Source: Coprobacter fastidiosus | GTDB lineage: Bacteria; Bacteroidota; Bacteroidia; Bacteroidales; Coprobacteraceae | Assembly (NCBI RefSeq): GCF_030296935.1 | Contig: NZ_AP028032.1 | Coordinates: forward strand, 1,674,001 to 1,738,000 | DNA: 64,000 bases | Direction of reading: 5' to 3' | Part shown: one piece after another, positions 16,766-26,629 of the stretch | How the letters are laid out: each line of letters opens with the position of its first letter | How positions within the stretch are numbered: the stretch's first letter is position 1 | The notes under the pieces: model-generated | Told to the model about the DNA's origin: nothing | Database searches by the model: none | The model's input: the letters and a program-made list of their open reading frames with translations, nothing else | Made by a program: the position numbers and the translations under genes

Positions 16766-18925
16766 ATGAAAAACGTCAACTTTTTTATAAAAACAGTCTC
16801 GATTTACTGTATTTGTTTTTTATCTACAACAATTACAGTATATTCTGCAACAAAGGACATGACAAACGGGAAGTGGACCATCCGATTTAATGATGAGACC
16901 CGAAAAAGTGAATTTGTGAAAGATGGAACAACTATACTACAAGATGTATCCGTCAAGTTTAAACATAATACTTCAATTATAGAAAGCACATCATATTCCG
17001 ATATAAAATTCAGTGAAGAGAATTATTCCGATGCAACAGGTGAATGCAAAAGATTTATTATAGAATATAAGAATACAGAAAATTCAACCTATCCGACGAT
17101 ACAACAATGTTTCTATCTATATCCGGATAAAGACTACTTTTTAACCGATGTATTTCTATTATCTTCAGGAACTTCGAAAATAGAAAGCAATTACATCGCA
17201 CCGATATATACAGAAACACAAAATCGTTTTTTACCACAAGATGCCAATAATCGTTTTTTATTCGTTCCTTTCGATAACGATGGTTTCATTACTTACGGGT
17301 CGCTTCCGTTATCCAGAGGAATAGATCCTACATCTTTAGGAGTGGGAAGGTACGCCAGAGATACAATCTCTTTCGAAGTGACATCCATATTTAACGGAGA
17401 AACACAAGAAGGTCTGGTTATAGGGTCTGTAGAACATGATACATGGAAATCTGCCATACGAATGACAGGGAGTCCCCTATCTCAAGCTTATATAAACAAA
17501 CTTGAATGTTACAGCGGAGCGACACATAGTATTACACGAGATGCAACCGATGATAACTGGTTGCAGCCTCACGGAGCTGTAAAAGGAACAAAAATAAAAT
17601 CTGCTCGAATGTTGGTAGGTCTTTTCGATGATTGGCGCACCGGCATGGAAACTTTCGGAGACGTCAATGCACTTATCGCTCCAAAAAGAGAATGGAATAA
17701 TCCGACACCTTTCGGATGGAATAGCTGGGGCGGTATGGAAAGAAATATCAATTTTGACGGTGTTATTTCTGTATCAGATTTCATCAAAGAAAATATTCAA
17801 GGAAAGGGTCATTTCGGAGAAGACGGACTTGTTTTCGTAGGACTGGACTCTTTCTGGGACAATCTGAATTGGGAGCAATTGAAACAATTTGCCGATTATT
17901 GTAAAGCAAACGGACAAGTACCGGGCATTTATTGGACACCGTTCTGCGATTGGTTTCCAGAAAATGACCGCGCTCTCGAAGGCAATAACGGTTATTTTTA
18001 TAGTCAAACGCATCTCAAAGTAAATGGTAAAACCAAAAAACTTTGCGGTGCCGGATGCATGGACCCGACCGCTCCGTCAACCCTGTCCCGTATTAATTTT
18101 TTTATCGACAAATTTAAAGCTGCAGGATTCAAATACTTAAAACTGGACTTTATGACCAACGGAATCGTAGAGGCAGACAGCTATTATAGAGATGATATTA
18201 CAACCGGCGTACAAGCATACAATTTCGGGATGAAACATCTGAGAGAACGCTGCGGAGATGATATGTTTATCGTCGAATCCATAGCTCCTCTTTTCCCTGC
18301 TAATTATGCTCATGCCCGTCGTATAAGTTGCGATGCGTGGGGAGAAATGTGGCATACCAACTATATGATGAACAGTCTTTCTTTCGGTTGGTGGCTCAAT
18401 CGGGTATATTGTTTTAATGATCCCGACCACTTGGTGATGGGAGACCGTAGCGATGCAGAAAATATGTCGAGAATGACAACCGGAGCTGTTACCGGCTATT
18501 GCATGTTAGGAGATAATTTGAGTACGGAAGGAACTTATATCGGCTCGGCAACATCTCAAGCCAAAGCTAAAAAATATGCCACATACGAAAAAGTCAACGA
18601 TGTCATAAGACTCGGAAAATCTTTCCGCCCGGCATACGGACATAAAGTATTCGGAGATAACAGAGCCGTAGATCTGTTCTATTTAGAGACAGAAGACTCT
18701 TATTATATTGCTTATTTCAATTACAATGAAGGAGAAAAAAGCGGAACCCTCGACTTGAAAAAATTAAATATCGATCCGGATAATATCGATACAGGTAAAA
18801 GTTTTGAATGTTGGTCTTCCGATCCGGTAACTATCTCTGAAGGGATGTTGGAATATTCATTACCTAATAATCAGGCAAAATTGTACCATTTATTCAAAAA
18901 ACAAAATACACAACCTAAAAACTAA
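16766..18925 (+). CDS. GH36-like alpha-galactosidase (clan GH-D)
   Basis: 719 residues with a signal peptide (ending near TVYSA), an N-terminal beta-sandwich (about 25-300), a TIM barrel and a C-terminal sheet domain. Barrel motifs are TPFGWNSWGGM, GLDSFWDN, YLKLDFM (D461, the expected nucleophile) and RISCDAWGEMW (D523, the expected acid/base), followed by NDPDHLVMGD. These fit retaining clan GH-D enzymes (GH27/GH36/GH31-like), most probably an alpha-galactosidase or alpha-N-acetylgalactosaminidase. It is the first gene downstream of the repeat-bearing leader and lies 61 bp before the IPT/NHL lipoprotein, so it is probably co-expressed with SusC/SusD. It would act on alpha-galactosyl caps. 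Confidence 0.85.
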   Translation: MKNVNFFIKTVSIYCICFLSTTITVYSATKDMTNGKWTIRFNDETRKSEFVKDGTTILQDVSVKFKHNTSIIESTSYSDIKFSEENYSDATGECKRFIIEYKNTENSTYPTIQQCFYLYPDKDYFLTDVFLLSSGTSKIESNYIAPIYTETQNRFLPQDANNRFLFVPFDNDGFITYGSLPLSRGIDPTSLGVGRYARDTISFEVTSIFNGETQEGLVIGSVEHDTWKSAIRMTGSPLSQAYINKLECYSGATHSITRDATDDNWLQPHGAVKGTKIKSARMLVGLFDDWRTGMETFGDVNALIAPKREWNNPTPFGWNSWGGMERNINFDGVISVSDFIKENIQGKGHFGEDGLVFVGLDSFWDNLNWEQLKQFADYCKANGQVPGIYWTPFCDWFPENDRALEGNNGYFYSQTHLKVNGKTKKLCGAGCMDPTAPSTLSRINFFIDKFKAAGFKYLKLDFMTNGIVEADSYYRDDITTGVQAYNFGMKHLRERCGDDMFIVESIAPLFPANYAHARRISCDAWGEMWHTNYMMNSLSFGWWLNRVYCFNDPDHLVMGDRSDAENMSRMTTGAVTGYCMLGDNLSTEGTYIGSATSQAKAKKYATYEKVNDVIRLGKSFRPAYGHKVFGDNRAVDLFYLETEDSYYIAYFNYNEGEKSGTLDLKKLNIDPDNIDTGKSFECWSSDPVTISEGMLEYSLPNNQAKLYHLFKKQNTQPKN

Positions 18926-18986
18926 CAATTCTCAAAATCAACATTACATACGTTAACAAATATTTATACATAAAATTAATTGCATC

Positions 18987-20318
18987 ATGAAGAAACTCAG
19001 AAGTTATAGACTGACAAACAGTTTATGGGCTGTCTTGTTAATGCTTGTCTTTGTCTCTTGTAAAGATGATAAAGAAAGTTCTGCAACGTACGACCCCAAT
19101 AAACCGATTACTTTAACCAATTTCTATCCGACCAATGGAGGTGTGGCAACCAAACTTATTCTGAACGGGGATAATTTCGGTTCGGACGCTAAAAACATTA
19201 AAGTTTTCATTAATGACAGACCTGCAGCCGTGATATCGTCTATCGGAAACAAAATCTATGCAATTTGTCCGAGAAAACCGGGTGAAGGTGATGAAAATCA
19301 AATTATAGATTGTAAAGTAAAAGTTAAAATCGGAGAGCAAGAAGCCGAATATCCCGAACATTTTTTATACCAGATACAGACTGTAGTAACGACTGTCTGC
19401 GGAGTTAAAGATGCTCCGGATGATGTGGTTACCGGTAACCTTGCCCAAACGACTATGCCTCCGGTAACTTATTTGGCGGTCGATAATGATAACAATATTT
19501 TTGCTTGTCTTCGTAACAGGAACAACTATTACAACAATAATAAAGTTATCTTAGTAAATGAAAACGAAGATGCCAGTCGTCTGTTGATTCCGGATACAGG
19601 CGCTCCATTGAACCAACCCTGTATGTTAGATGACGGAAATACAGTATATATCCCAACAGATAGTAATTTAGATTATTGGGTTATGTCTTCTGAAAATTTA
19701 TGGAGTCCGATAAAACTCTCATTAAAACCTGCCACAGGAGAACAAGTCAGTATCAATTTTAAACATTCATTTGCGATGTGTACAATCGATGGATATATGT
19801 ACACTCGTGCCAAGCAAAACGGTATTCTTTACAAATTCGATCCGGAAACCGGATTAACGATGCAAGTTGAAACTGGATTAATGTCAGAAAGTGATGCTTA
19901 TATGGCATTCAGTCAGAAAAATCCTTCAAAACTTTATATAGCATATACTAACAGTCATTGCATATACACTTATGATGTACTCACGAGGAAACATGAACTA
20001 TTCGCCGGTATCGTAAATAATCCCGGATACCTCGACGGTATCGGCTCATACGCCATGTTCAATAGCCCCCGCCAATTGATTCTCGACGAAGACGATAATC
20101 TCTATATCGCCGATACAGAGAACCATGTAATCCGGAAAATTACGCCCGAAGGACAAGTCAGTACCGTAATCGGTCAAGCCGGCGTAGCCGGATATCAGGA
20201 CGGTGATCCGGAAACTGCTCTATTCAATAGACCTCACGGAGTTTGTATCAATAAAGAGGGAATTATTTATATTGCCGATTATGAGAACCAATGCATCCGC
20301 CGTCTGGCCATCGAATAA
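18987..20318 (+). CDS. IPT/TIG and NHL-repeat surface lipoprotein
   Basis: 443 residues with a lipoprotein signal (LVFVSC, Cys about 26). An IPT/TIG fold follows at about 40-130 (LTNFYPTNGGVATKLILNGDNFG), then a beta-propeller of NHL-type repeats. The clearest are LDEDDNLYIADTENHVIRKI and the final INKEGIIYIADYENQCIRRL with GYQDGDPETALFNRPHGV. Such IPT/NHL lipoproteins are common next to SusC/SusD in HTCS-controlled PULs and are thought to sit on the outer membrane as glycan-binding or structural partners. No catalytic residues are visible. It precedes SusC by 34 bp. Confidence 0.88.
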   Translation: MKKLRSYRLTNSLWAVLLMLVFVSCKDDKESSATYDPNKPITLTNFYPTNGGVATKLILNGDNFGSDAKNIKVFINDRPAAVISSIGNKIYAICPRKPGEGDENQIIDCKVKVKIGEQEAEYPEHFLYQIQTVVTTVCGVKDAPDDVVTGNLAQTTMPPVTYLAVDNDNNIFACLRNRNNYYNNNKVILVNENEDASRLLIPDTGAPLNQPCMLDDGNTVYIPTDSNLDYWVMSSENLWSPIKLSLKPATGEQVSINFKHSFAMCTIDGYMYTRAKQNGILYKFDPETGLTMQVETGLMSESDAYMAFSQKNPSKLYIAYTNSHCIYTYDVLTRKHELFAGIVNNPGYLDGIGSYAMFNSPRQLILDEDDNLYIADTENHVIRKITPEGQVSTVIGQAGVAGYQDGDPETALFNRPHGVCINKEGIIYIADYENQCIRRLAIE

Positions 20319-20352
20319 CCTTAATTTCATCGAATAATTAAAATCTACCATA

Positions 20353-23300
20353 ATGAAAAAAATCATATTTATAATTCTATTAGCGTGCTGTCAGATCTCC
20401 GTATTTGCACAGCAAACTGCTAAAACATTCACAGTATCGGGTACGGTAGTGGATGAAACCGACACACCGGTTCCCGGAGCCAGCGTATATGCCAAAGACC
20501 GTCCCGGTACCGGTGTAGCAACAGATATCGATGGTAAATTCTCAGTAAAAGTACAAAAAAATGATATCCTTATCGTCTCATTCTTAGGATACGCGACTTC
20601 TGAAACAGTAATTACCGGTCCTAAAAGCGACCTAAAAATCAAACTGACTCCATCAGACCACCAAATTGAAGAGGCGGTTGTTGTCGGTATGGGAACTCAA
20701 CGGAAAATAAGCGTAGTAGGTGCCGTAACCAATGTGGATGTAAAAGATTTGCAAACTCCGGCTACAAACCTCGCCAATATGTTAGGCGGACGCGTGCCCG
20801 GTGTCATATCGATACAAAAAAGTGGTGAACCGGGAAAAAATATTTCGGAATTCTGGATCCGGGGTATCGGAACATTTGGTGCAAATAGCAGTGCACTCGT
20901 CCTGATCGATGGATTAGAAGGCGATCTAAGCGAAGTAGACCCTGCCGATATCGAAAGTTTTACGGTATTGAAAGATGCTTCGGCAACAGCCGTTTATGGG
21001 GTAAGAGGTGCAAACGGTGTCGTATTGATAACAACTAAAAGAGGTACTGCCGATCGGTTACAAATTACCGGACGTGTCAATCTGACCATTTCTCATCTGA
21101 CAAACATGCCGGAATATTTAGGGTCATACGAATATGCCAAATTGGCAAATGAAGCCCGGTCGGTACGAGGAGATTCACCTCTATATTCAGATATAGAAAT
21201 GGATCTGATCAAATATCAACTCGATCCGGACCTTTATCCCGATGTAAACTGGCAGGAGGAACTATTAAACAAAAACTCCCTGACACAAACCTATTTTATC
21301 AATGCACGAGGCGGAGGTAGTTTAGCTCGTTATTATTTAAGTATGGGTATGACAAACGAGTCAGCAGCCTATAAACAGGACGAAAACTCTAAATATTCGG
21401 CAAAAGTAGGATACCGTACAGTAAATTATCGTACTAACTTGGACATAAACCTTACGAAAAGTACGGCTCTCTATTTCGGTGCTGACGGATTTATTTCCAC
21501 CAAATCGGAACCGGGAAATAATGATACGGATGCGCTTTGGGCCACTCAACGCAATTTGACGCCGATTACTATTCCGACAATCTATTCGACAGGTCATCTT
21601 CCGGCTTATGGTGTCGATAATGCATATTCCCCATACGTTATGTTGAACAATACCGGTATGACCAATATCCGTCATTATCGGGGAAAAGCAACATTAGAAT
21701 TGAAACAAGATTTATCTATGCTCTTAAAAGGGTTAAAAATACGGGCTCAAGGTGCTTATGACACCGAAACGAATCTGAAAGAGATCCGGTCGATACGTCC
21801 TGAAATGTATTATGCCTCAACCCGTAAATATACCGGAGAGTTGGGAATTGTCAGACGTGTCGATGCTGAACCGGCCAAATATACCCATGAAGACGAACAA
21901 TATTATAAAATACATTTTGAGACTACAGCGACTTATGAAACTACAGTCGCCAAAGAACATCGTCTGTCTGCATTGCTTTACTATTATATGAGTAGTGAAC
22001 AAAGAATGAATAAAGATATCGACGCCAAAGATGAAACTCTGCGAAGCATGTACGCTATACCTGTACGATACCAAGGATTATCGGGCCGCGTTACTTACGG
22101 ATTCCGAGATACATATTTCATGGATCTAAACTTCGGGTACACCGGATCTGAAAACTTCCAATCCGGACATCGGTTCGGTTTCTTCCCTTCAGTTGCCGTA
22201 GGATGGATTCCCACCCAATACAAATTTATGCAACGGGGATTGCCTTGGTTGAATTTCTTGAAAATCCGTGCATCTTACGGTACGGTAGGTAATGACCGAT
22301 TAACCGATGAACGATTCCCTTATCTGACACTTATGGTTAGTGGAGACGGAGGCGGTTGGGGAAGTACTACCGGATATATCACAGAAGAACGGGTTGGTGC
22401 CAACAATCTAAGATGGGAAAAAGCGAAAAAAGCCGATTTGGGTATCGAAGGACGTTTATTCAACGAAAAGTTACAATTCGTTGTCGATTTCTTCCAAGAT
22501 AAACGTGACGGAATTTATCAAAGACGTTCTCAAATTCCAAGTTATGTGGGACTGACTCACATGCCTTTCGGAAACGTAGGAAAAATGAAAAGTTACGGTT
22601 CGGATGGAAATATTTCATTTACCCAAGATTTTGGAAAAGACATGACTCTTACGCTTCGTGGAAACTTTACCTATTCCGCCAACAAAGTGGAAAATTGGGA
22701 ACAAGCATACCAACCATACGATTATCAAAACTACTCAGGATATGTCAACAACGCTTTCCGAGGATATATCGCTTTAGGCCTATTCCGAGATGAACAGGAT
22801 GTGGCACAAAGTCCGAAACAGACATTCGGAGACTATATGGCAGGAGACATCAAATATAAGGATGTAAACGGAGACGGAGTTATCGATGAAGATGATAAAG
22901 TTCCCCTATCCTATCCGAATTATCCACGTCTGATGTATGGTTTCGGTGGTGAATTCCGTTATAAACAATTTACATTAGGGGTACTGTTCAAAGGAACCGG
23001 TAATACAGATTATTATTATGTTAACGGTACGACAAACGGAGAAGGATACGTACCTTTCTATAACGGAGAAACAGGTAACGTACTGAAAATTGTCGCCGAC
23101 CAGAAAAACCGTTGGACTCCGGCTTCTTATTCAGGTGATCCCTCTACGGAAAATCCGAATGCAAAGTTCCCCCGACTCAGTTATGGAAAAAGTGAAAACA
23201 ATACACAACTTTCAACTTTTTGGAAAGCTAATGCCCGTTATCTGAGATTACAAGAAATTAATCTGAATTATAACTTAACAGCAGGGAAAATATTAAAAAC

Positions 23301-23454
23301 ATTAGGTGTAAAATCTTTGGACCTACAGTTCGTTATATCGAACTTGTGCGTATGGAGTCCTATGAAATTATGGGATCCGGAACAAGCTGAATACAATGGT
23401 GGCGCTTATCCAATTCCTACCCAATACGCATTCCAGATGTATGTAAATTTCTAA
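20353..23454 (+). CDS. SusC-like TonB-dependent outer-membrane transporter
   Basis: 1033 residues. The order is signal peptide (ending SVFAQ), a carboxypeptidase-regulatory-like domain (about 28-95; VSGTVVDETDTPVPGASVY...GYATSET), a TonB-box-like EEAVVVGMG (about 110), a plug with LGGRVPGV, IRGIGTF, VLIDGLEG and KDASATAVYGVRGANGVVLITTK, then a large beta-barrel ending in the aromatic YVNF. This is the energy-dependent importer of oligosaccharides into the periplasm, working as a complex with the adjacent SusD. It is the only SusC in the window. Length and domain order are normal. Confidence 0.98.
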   Translation: MKKIIFIILLACCQISVFAQQTAKTFTVSGTVVDETDTPVPGASVYAKDRPGTGVATDIDGKFSVKVQKNDILIVSFLGYATSETVITGPKSDLKIKLTPSDHQIEEAVVVGMGTQRKISVVGAVTNVDVKDLQTPATNLANMLGGRVPGVISIQKSGEPGKNISEFWIRGIGTFGANSSALVLIDGLEGDLSEVDPADIESFTVLKDASATAVYGVRGANGVVLITTKRGTADRLQITGRVNLTISHLTNMPEYLGSYEYAKLANEARSVRGDSPLYSDIEMDLIKYQLDPDLYPDVNWQEELLNKNSLTQTYFINARGGGSLARYYLSMGMTNESAAYKQDENSKYSAKVGYRTVNYRTNLDINLTKSTALYFGADGFISTKSEPGNNDTDALWATQRNLTPITIPTIYSTGHLPAYGVDNAYSPYVMLNNTGMTNIRHYRGKATLELKQDLSMLLKGLKIRAQGAYDTETNLKEIRSIRPEMYYASTRKYTGELGIVRRVDAEPAKYTHEDEQYYKIHFETTATYETTVAKEHRLSALLYYYMSSEQRMNKDIDAKDETLRSMYAIPVRYQGLSGRVTYGFRDTYFMDLNFGYTGSENFQSGHRFGFFPSVAVGWIPTQYKFMQRGLPWLNFLKIRASYGTVGNDRLTDERFPYLTLMVSGDGGGWGSTTGYITEERVGANNLRWEKAKKADLGIEGRLFNEKLQFVVDFFQDKRDGIYQRRSQIPSYVGLTHMPFGNVGKMKSYGSDGNISFTQDFGKDMTLTLRGNFTYSANKVENWEQAYQPYDYQNYSGYVNNAFRGYIALGLFRDEQDVAQSPKQTFGDYMAGDIKYKDVNGDGVIDEDDKVPLSYPNYPRLMYGFGGEFRYKQFTLGVLFKGTGNTDYYYVNGTTNGEGYVPFYNGETGNVLKIVADQKNRWTPASYSGDPSTENPNAKFPRLSYGKSENNTQLSTFWKANARYLRLQEINLNYNLTAGKILKTLGVKSLDLQFVISNLCVWSPMKLWDPEQAEYNGGAYPIPTQYAFQMYVNF

Positions 23455-23485
23455 ATAAAAACTTTACGAAAAAATTTCGACAATT

Positions 23486-25507
23486 ATGAACAATATAAAA
23501 AAGATAGTCTGGCTTATCGTAACATTACCGATTATCGGAATAATCAGCTCTTGTGACGATTTTCTCGATGTCGATCACTATTTCGACGATACCTTAAAAT
23601 ACGACTCGGTATTTGCATCCCGAAAAAACTTGGAAAAATACCTTTGGGGAGCAGCCGGAGAGCTCCCTGATGAAAGTTCAATCTTCGGAGATGATGTAGT
23701 TCCCGGTGTAACAGCCTCCGATGAAATTTTCACGCTTATGAAACAAGATTTATTTCACGGGAAAGCTCTGACATTAGGAGAAGTAAGCCCATCGAACCTA
23801 TGCGGCATGAACTCATGGGATCCGGCTTACAAAGTGATCCGAAAAGCCAATATGATCCTTGCCCGTATCGACGAATGCAAAGACATTACGGCATTACAAC
23901 GGGCAGAACTGATCGGATATACTCATTTTCTCAGAGGATATGCCTACTATTTTATCTTGATGAATTACGGACCGGCAGTTATTGTCGGAGATGAAGTATT
24001 CGACAATAATCAAGATGCATCGTACTATGAACGGCAACGCAGTACATTCGATGAAACAGTCGATTATATCTGTTCCGAATTTGAACTGGCCGCTCAAAAT
24101 ATCCCCGAAGATGTAGCAATCCTAAATTTCGGACGCCCGACCAAAGGTGCGGCATACGCTCTGATTGCCCGTGTACGGTTACATGCAGCCAGCCCCGCAT
24201 TTAACGGAGGAGCGGCAGCATACCGCTATTTCGGGAACTGGAAACGAAAAACCGATGGTGTATTCTATGTATCTCAGACTTATGATGAACAAAAATGGGC
24301 ATTAGCCGCTGCAGCAGCCAAACGGGTAATGGATATGAATCGTTATGCGCTTCATACTGCTGAAAAAGTTACGGCAGATCAAGGAGACCAAACTGCAATC
24401 ACTCCGGAACTTCCGGAAGGCGTACCAACCGCAGATTTCCCTTATGGAGCAGGGAATATCGATCCGTTGAAATCATACGCCAATATGTTCAACGGAACGA
24501 CATATCCGGTACAAAACAAAGAATTGATTTGGGGAAAATATTCGGATAAGATACGGGATTATACCCGCCAGTCATTCCCCATCTACATGGGCGGTTACAA
24601 TGCGATGTGTCTGACTCAGAAAGTTATTGATGCCTACCTGATGCAGGACGGGAAAACGATAGAGGAAGCCCGAGCCACCGGTGAATACAGCGAAACCGGA
24701 AACTCCCGAGTTTTAAAATATTTCTCCGGATACCGCCTTCTAAGAGGAACATACAATATGTACGTAAACCGGGAAATGCGGTTCTATGCTTGCGTAGGAT
24801 TCAACGGTTGCTATTGGCCGGCCACCTCTTGTACAAATGCCAATGTCAGAAACCAGACCGTTTATTATTACAACGGAGGAAATGCTGGACAGCAAACTGC
24901 CGGTTCTTCACAACAAGAGCAAAACAAATGTATAACCGGATATGTATTGAAAAAATATATTCATCCGGAAGACAATTGGTATAATGGAGACGGTTCGACA
25001 CGGGTAAATAAAGTGTTCCCGATTATCCGGTATGCAGAAATTCTGCTTTCTTACGCCGAAGCAATCAATCATTTACAAAGTTCGCATACGGTAACCCTAC
25101 CCAGCGGACAAACCTACACACTCTCCAGAAATTCGAATTTGGACGACATGTTATTTGCATTCAACCAAGTACGTTACCGTTCGGGACTTCCCGGGCTAAA
25201 ACCGGAGCAATACACTTCGGAAGACGCAATGGATGAGCAGATAAAAAGAGAGCGCTTTATCGAATTTTTGTGCGAAGGACGCCGTTTCTATGATGTACGT
25301 CGGTGGGGAACTTACGAAGAAGAAGAAAGCGAACCGATAACCGGAATGAATGTTGAGGCCGATGTTGCAGGAGGTTACTATACCCGTACGATCATGACCC
25401 ACTCTGATTATAGAAACCGAGTTGTTGATAAAAAGACCGTATTTTTACCGATAGAACGGAATGAGATATTGAAATCCCGATTATTGGATCAAAACCCGGG
25501 ATGGTAA
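23486..25507 (+). CDS. SusD-like glycan-binding lipoprotein
   Basis: 673 residues with a lipobox (GIISSC, Cys about 23) followed by the usual acidic DDFLDVDHYFDD. The TPR-containing RagB/SusD fold is recognisable in WDPAYKVIRKANMILARID, AELIGYTHFLRGYAYYFLMNYG-type helices, GRPTKGAAYALIARVRL, and the C-terminal IRYAEILLSYAEAIN, RERFIEFLCEGRRFYDVRRWG and FLPIERNEIL. SusD proteins cap SusC and capture oligosaccharides at the cell surface. It is somewhat longer than typical (about 500-600). It begins 31 bp after SusC and belongs to the same transcript. Confidence 0.97.
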   Translation: MNNIKKIVWLIVTLPIIGIISSCDDFLDVDHYFDDTLKYDSVFASRKNLEKYLWGAAGELPDESSIFGDDVVPGVTASDEIFTLMKQDLFHGKALTLGEVSPSNLCGMNSWDPAYKVIRKANMILARIDECKDITALQRAELIGYTHFLRGYAYYFILMNYGPAVIVGDEVFDNNQDASYYERQRSTFDETVDYICSEFELAAQNIPEDVAILNFGRPTKGAAYALIARVRLHAASPAFNGGAAAYRYFGNWKRKTDGVFYVSQTYDEQKWALAAAAAKRVMDMNRYALHTAEKVTADQGDQTAITPELPEGVPTADFPYGAGNIDPLKSYANMFNGTTYPVQNKELIWGKYSDKIRDYTRQSFPIYMGGYNAMCLTQKVIDAYLMQDGKTIEEARATGEYSETGNSRVLKYFSGYRLLRGTYNMYVNREMRFYACVGFNGCYWPATSCTNANVRNQTVYYYNGGNAGQQTAGSSQQEQNKCITGYVLKKYIHPEDNWYNGDGSTRVNKVFPIIRYAEILLSYAEAINHLQSSHTVTLPSGQTYTLSRNSNLDDMLFAFNQVRYRSGLPGLKPEQYTSEDAMDEQIKRERFIEFLCEGRRFYDVRRWGTYEEEESEPITGMNVEADVAGGYYTRTIMTHSDYRNRVVDKKTVFLPIERNEILKSRLLDQNPGW

Positions 25508-25540
25508 TGATATAAACAACATAAAACAATATAGTTTATT

Positions 25541-26500
25541 ATGAAAAAAATATTAAATATAGGGCTACTTCTTCTAACCTTGGCCGGAATAACCGGATGT
25601 AACGAAGACGAACAGTTCGAAGGCGAATTATATAAAAAAATCATCTACCTCTTAAGCGATGACAATATGGCTTTTCAGTCTGCACATGAACTGGGAAAAG
25701 AGAGTACAGGATATGTGAGTGTTTGTTGTGGAGGTACTGAACATATCAAACAAGACGTCACGATAGAATTGGAGCCGGATGACCAAATACTTGCCCAGTA
25801 CAACAAAATAAATTTCGATATCGAAGAATCGAAATATGCAAAGGAACTTGATCCTAGCAAATATAATATTCCGACTTATCAAACCGTACTAAAAGCAGAC
25901 AGCGAAGATAACTATGCTTTGATACCTATCACAGTCAATCCTGACGGTTTAAGCCCCGATTCGATCTATATGATTCCGCTCCGGATAAAAAGTATCTCGA
26001 ACTATGAGATCAATCCGGATAAACAGCAGGTTTTATACCAAGTCGTACTCAAAAACGAATATGCTACAATGGAATCGACAACCTATTATCAAACATCAGG
26101 CACAGAAATCAGGCACACTACCATTGGAGACAAAGCCAGTGGAACAAATGTAACTCGTGTTGTAGCTCCCATCAGTAAAAGCCAAGTACGAGTATTAGCC
26201 GGGACACACACTTATAGTCCTACTAATGTAACTAAAGAAGAGATCGATAAATATGCTATGATTCTTACGATCAATGATGATTACTCAATTACCATAACTC
26301 CTTATGGAAGTCTGCAAATGGAAATGATCGGTGGAGCAGAAGACAATTATTGGACTATAGATAAAAAAGGTAGATATGTATTCAATTTACATTACAAATA
26401 TTTTGATAATATTACAGTAACTGATACAAATAACAATAATAATACATGGACAGAAGATTGCTGGATCACTATGGAAGAAAAAAGCGTACAATCGTTATAA
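25541..26500 (+). CDS. DUF1735-type surface lipoprotein, likely glycan-binding
   Basis: 319 residues with a lipobox (LAGITGC, Cys about 20). The N-terminal part (about 30-170) has the pattern of DUF1735 / BT_3987 N-terminal domains (IYLLSDDNMAF, TGYVSVCCGGTEHIKQDVTIELEPD, DGLSPDSIYMIPLRIKSIS). The C-terminal half (NDDYSITITPYG, YWTIDKKGRYVFNLHYKY) resembles DUF4361-like lipoprotein domains, though less clearly. These proteins are usually the third surface component after SusC and SusD and are considered surface glycan-binding proteins. A terminator follows, ending the operon. Confidence 0.8.
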   Translation: MKKILNIGLLLLTLAGITGCNEDEQFEGELYKKIIYLLSDDNMAFQSAHELGKESTGYVSVCCGGTEHIKQDVTIELEPDDQILAQYNKINFDIEESKYAKELDPSKYNIPTYQTVLKADSEDNYALIPITVNPDGLSPDSIYMIPLRIKSISNYEINPDKQQVLYQVVLKNEYATMESTTYYQTSGTEIRHTTIGDKASGTNVTRVVAPISKSQVRVLAGTHTYSPTNVTKEEIDKYAMILTINDDYSITITPYGSLQMEMIGGAEDNYWTIDKKGRYVFNLHYKYFDNITVTDTNNNNNTWTEDCWITMEEKSVQSL

Positions 26501-26529
26501 ATACGCATAACACTTCAATTTAAGAGCAA

Positions 26530-26561
26530 AATGAGTCTAAAATGCTATTTTTAGACTCATT
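26530..26561 (+). terminator. Terminator after the SusC/SusD operon
   Basis: A perfect 13-bp stem (AATGAGTCTAAAA with TTTTAGACTCATT), a short loop, then TTTTT on the plus strand. Confidence 0.92.
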
Positions 26562-26590
26562 TTTTATACAAAAAACAACCTTTTCGGAAG

Positions 26591-26598
26591 TATCTTTA
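26591..26598 (+). promoter_or_regulatory. Candidate -7 box (TATCTTTA)
   Basis: TATCTTTA 31 nt upstream of the second GH92 gene and just after a terminator. It differs from TAnnTTTG only at the last base, like the box in front of the FG-GAP gene. Confidence 0.4.
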
Positions 26599-26629
26599 CG
26601 AAACGAAACACACAAAATACCGAATACGT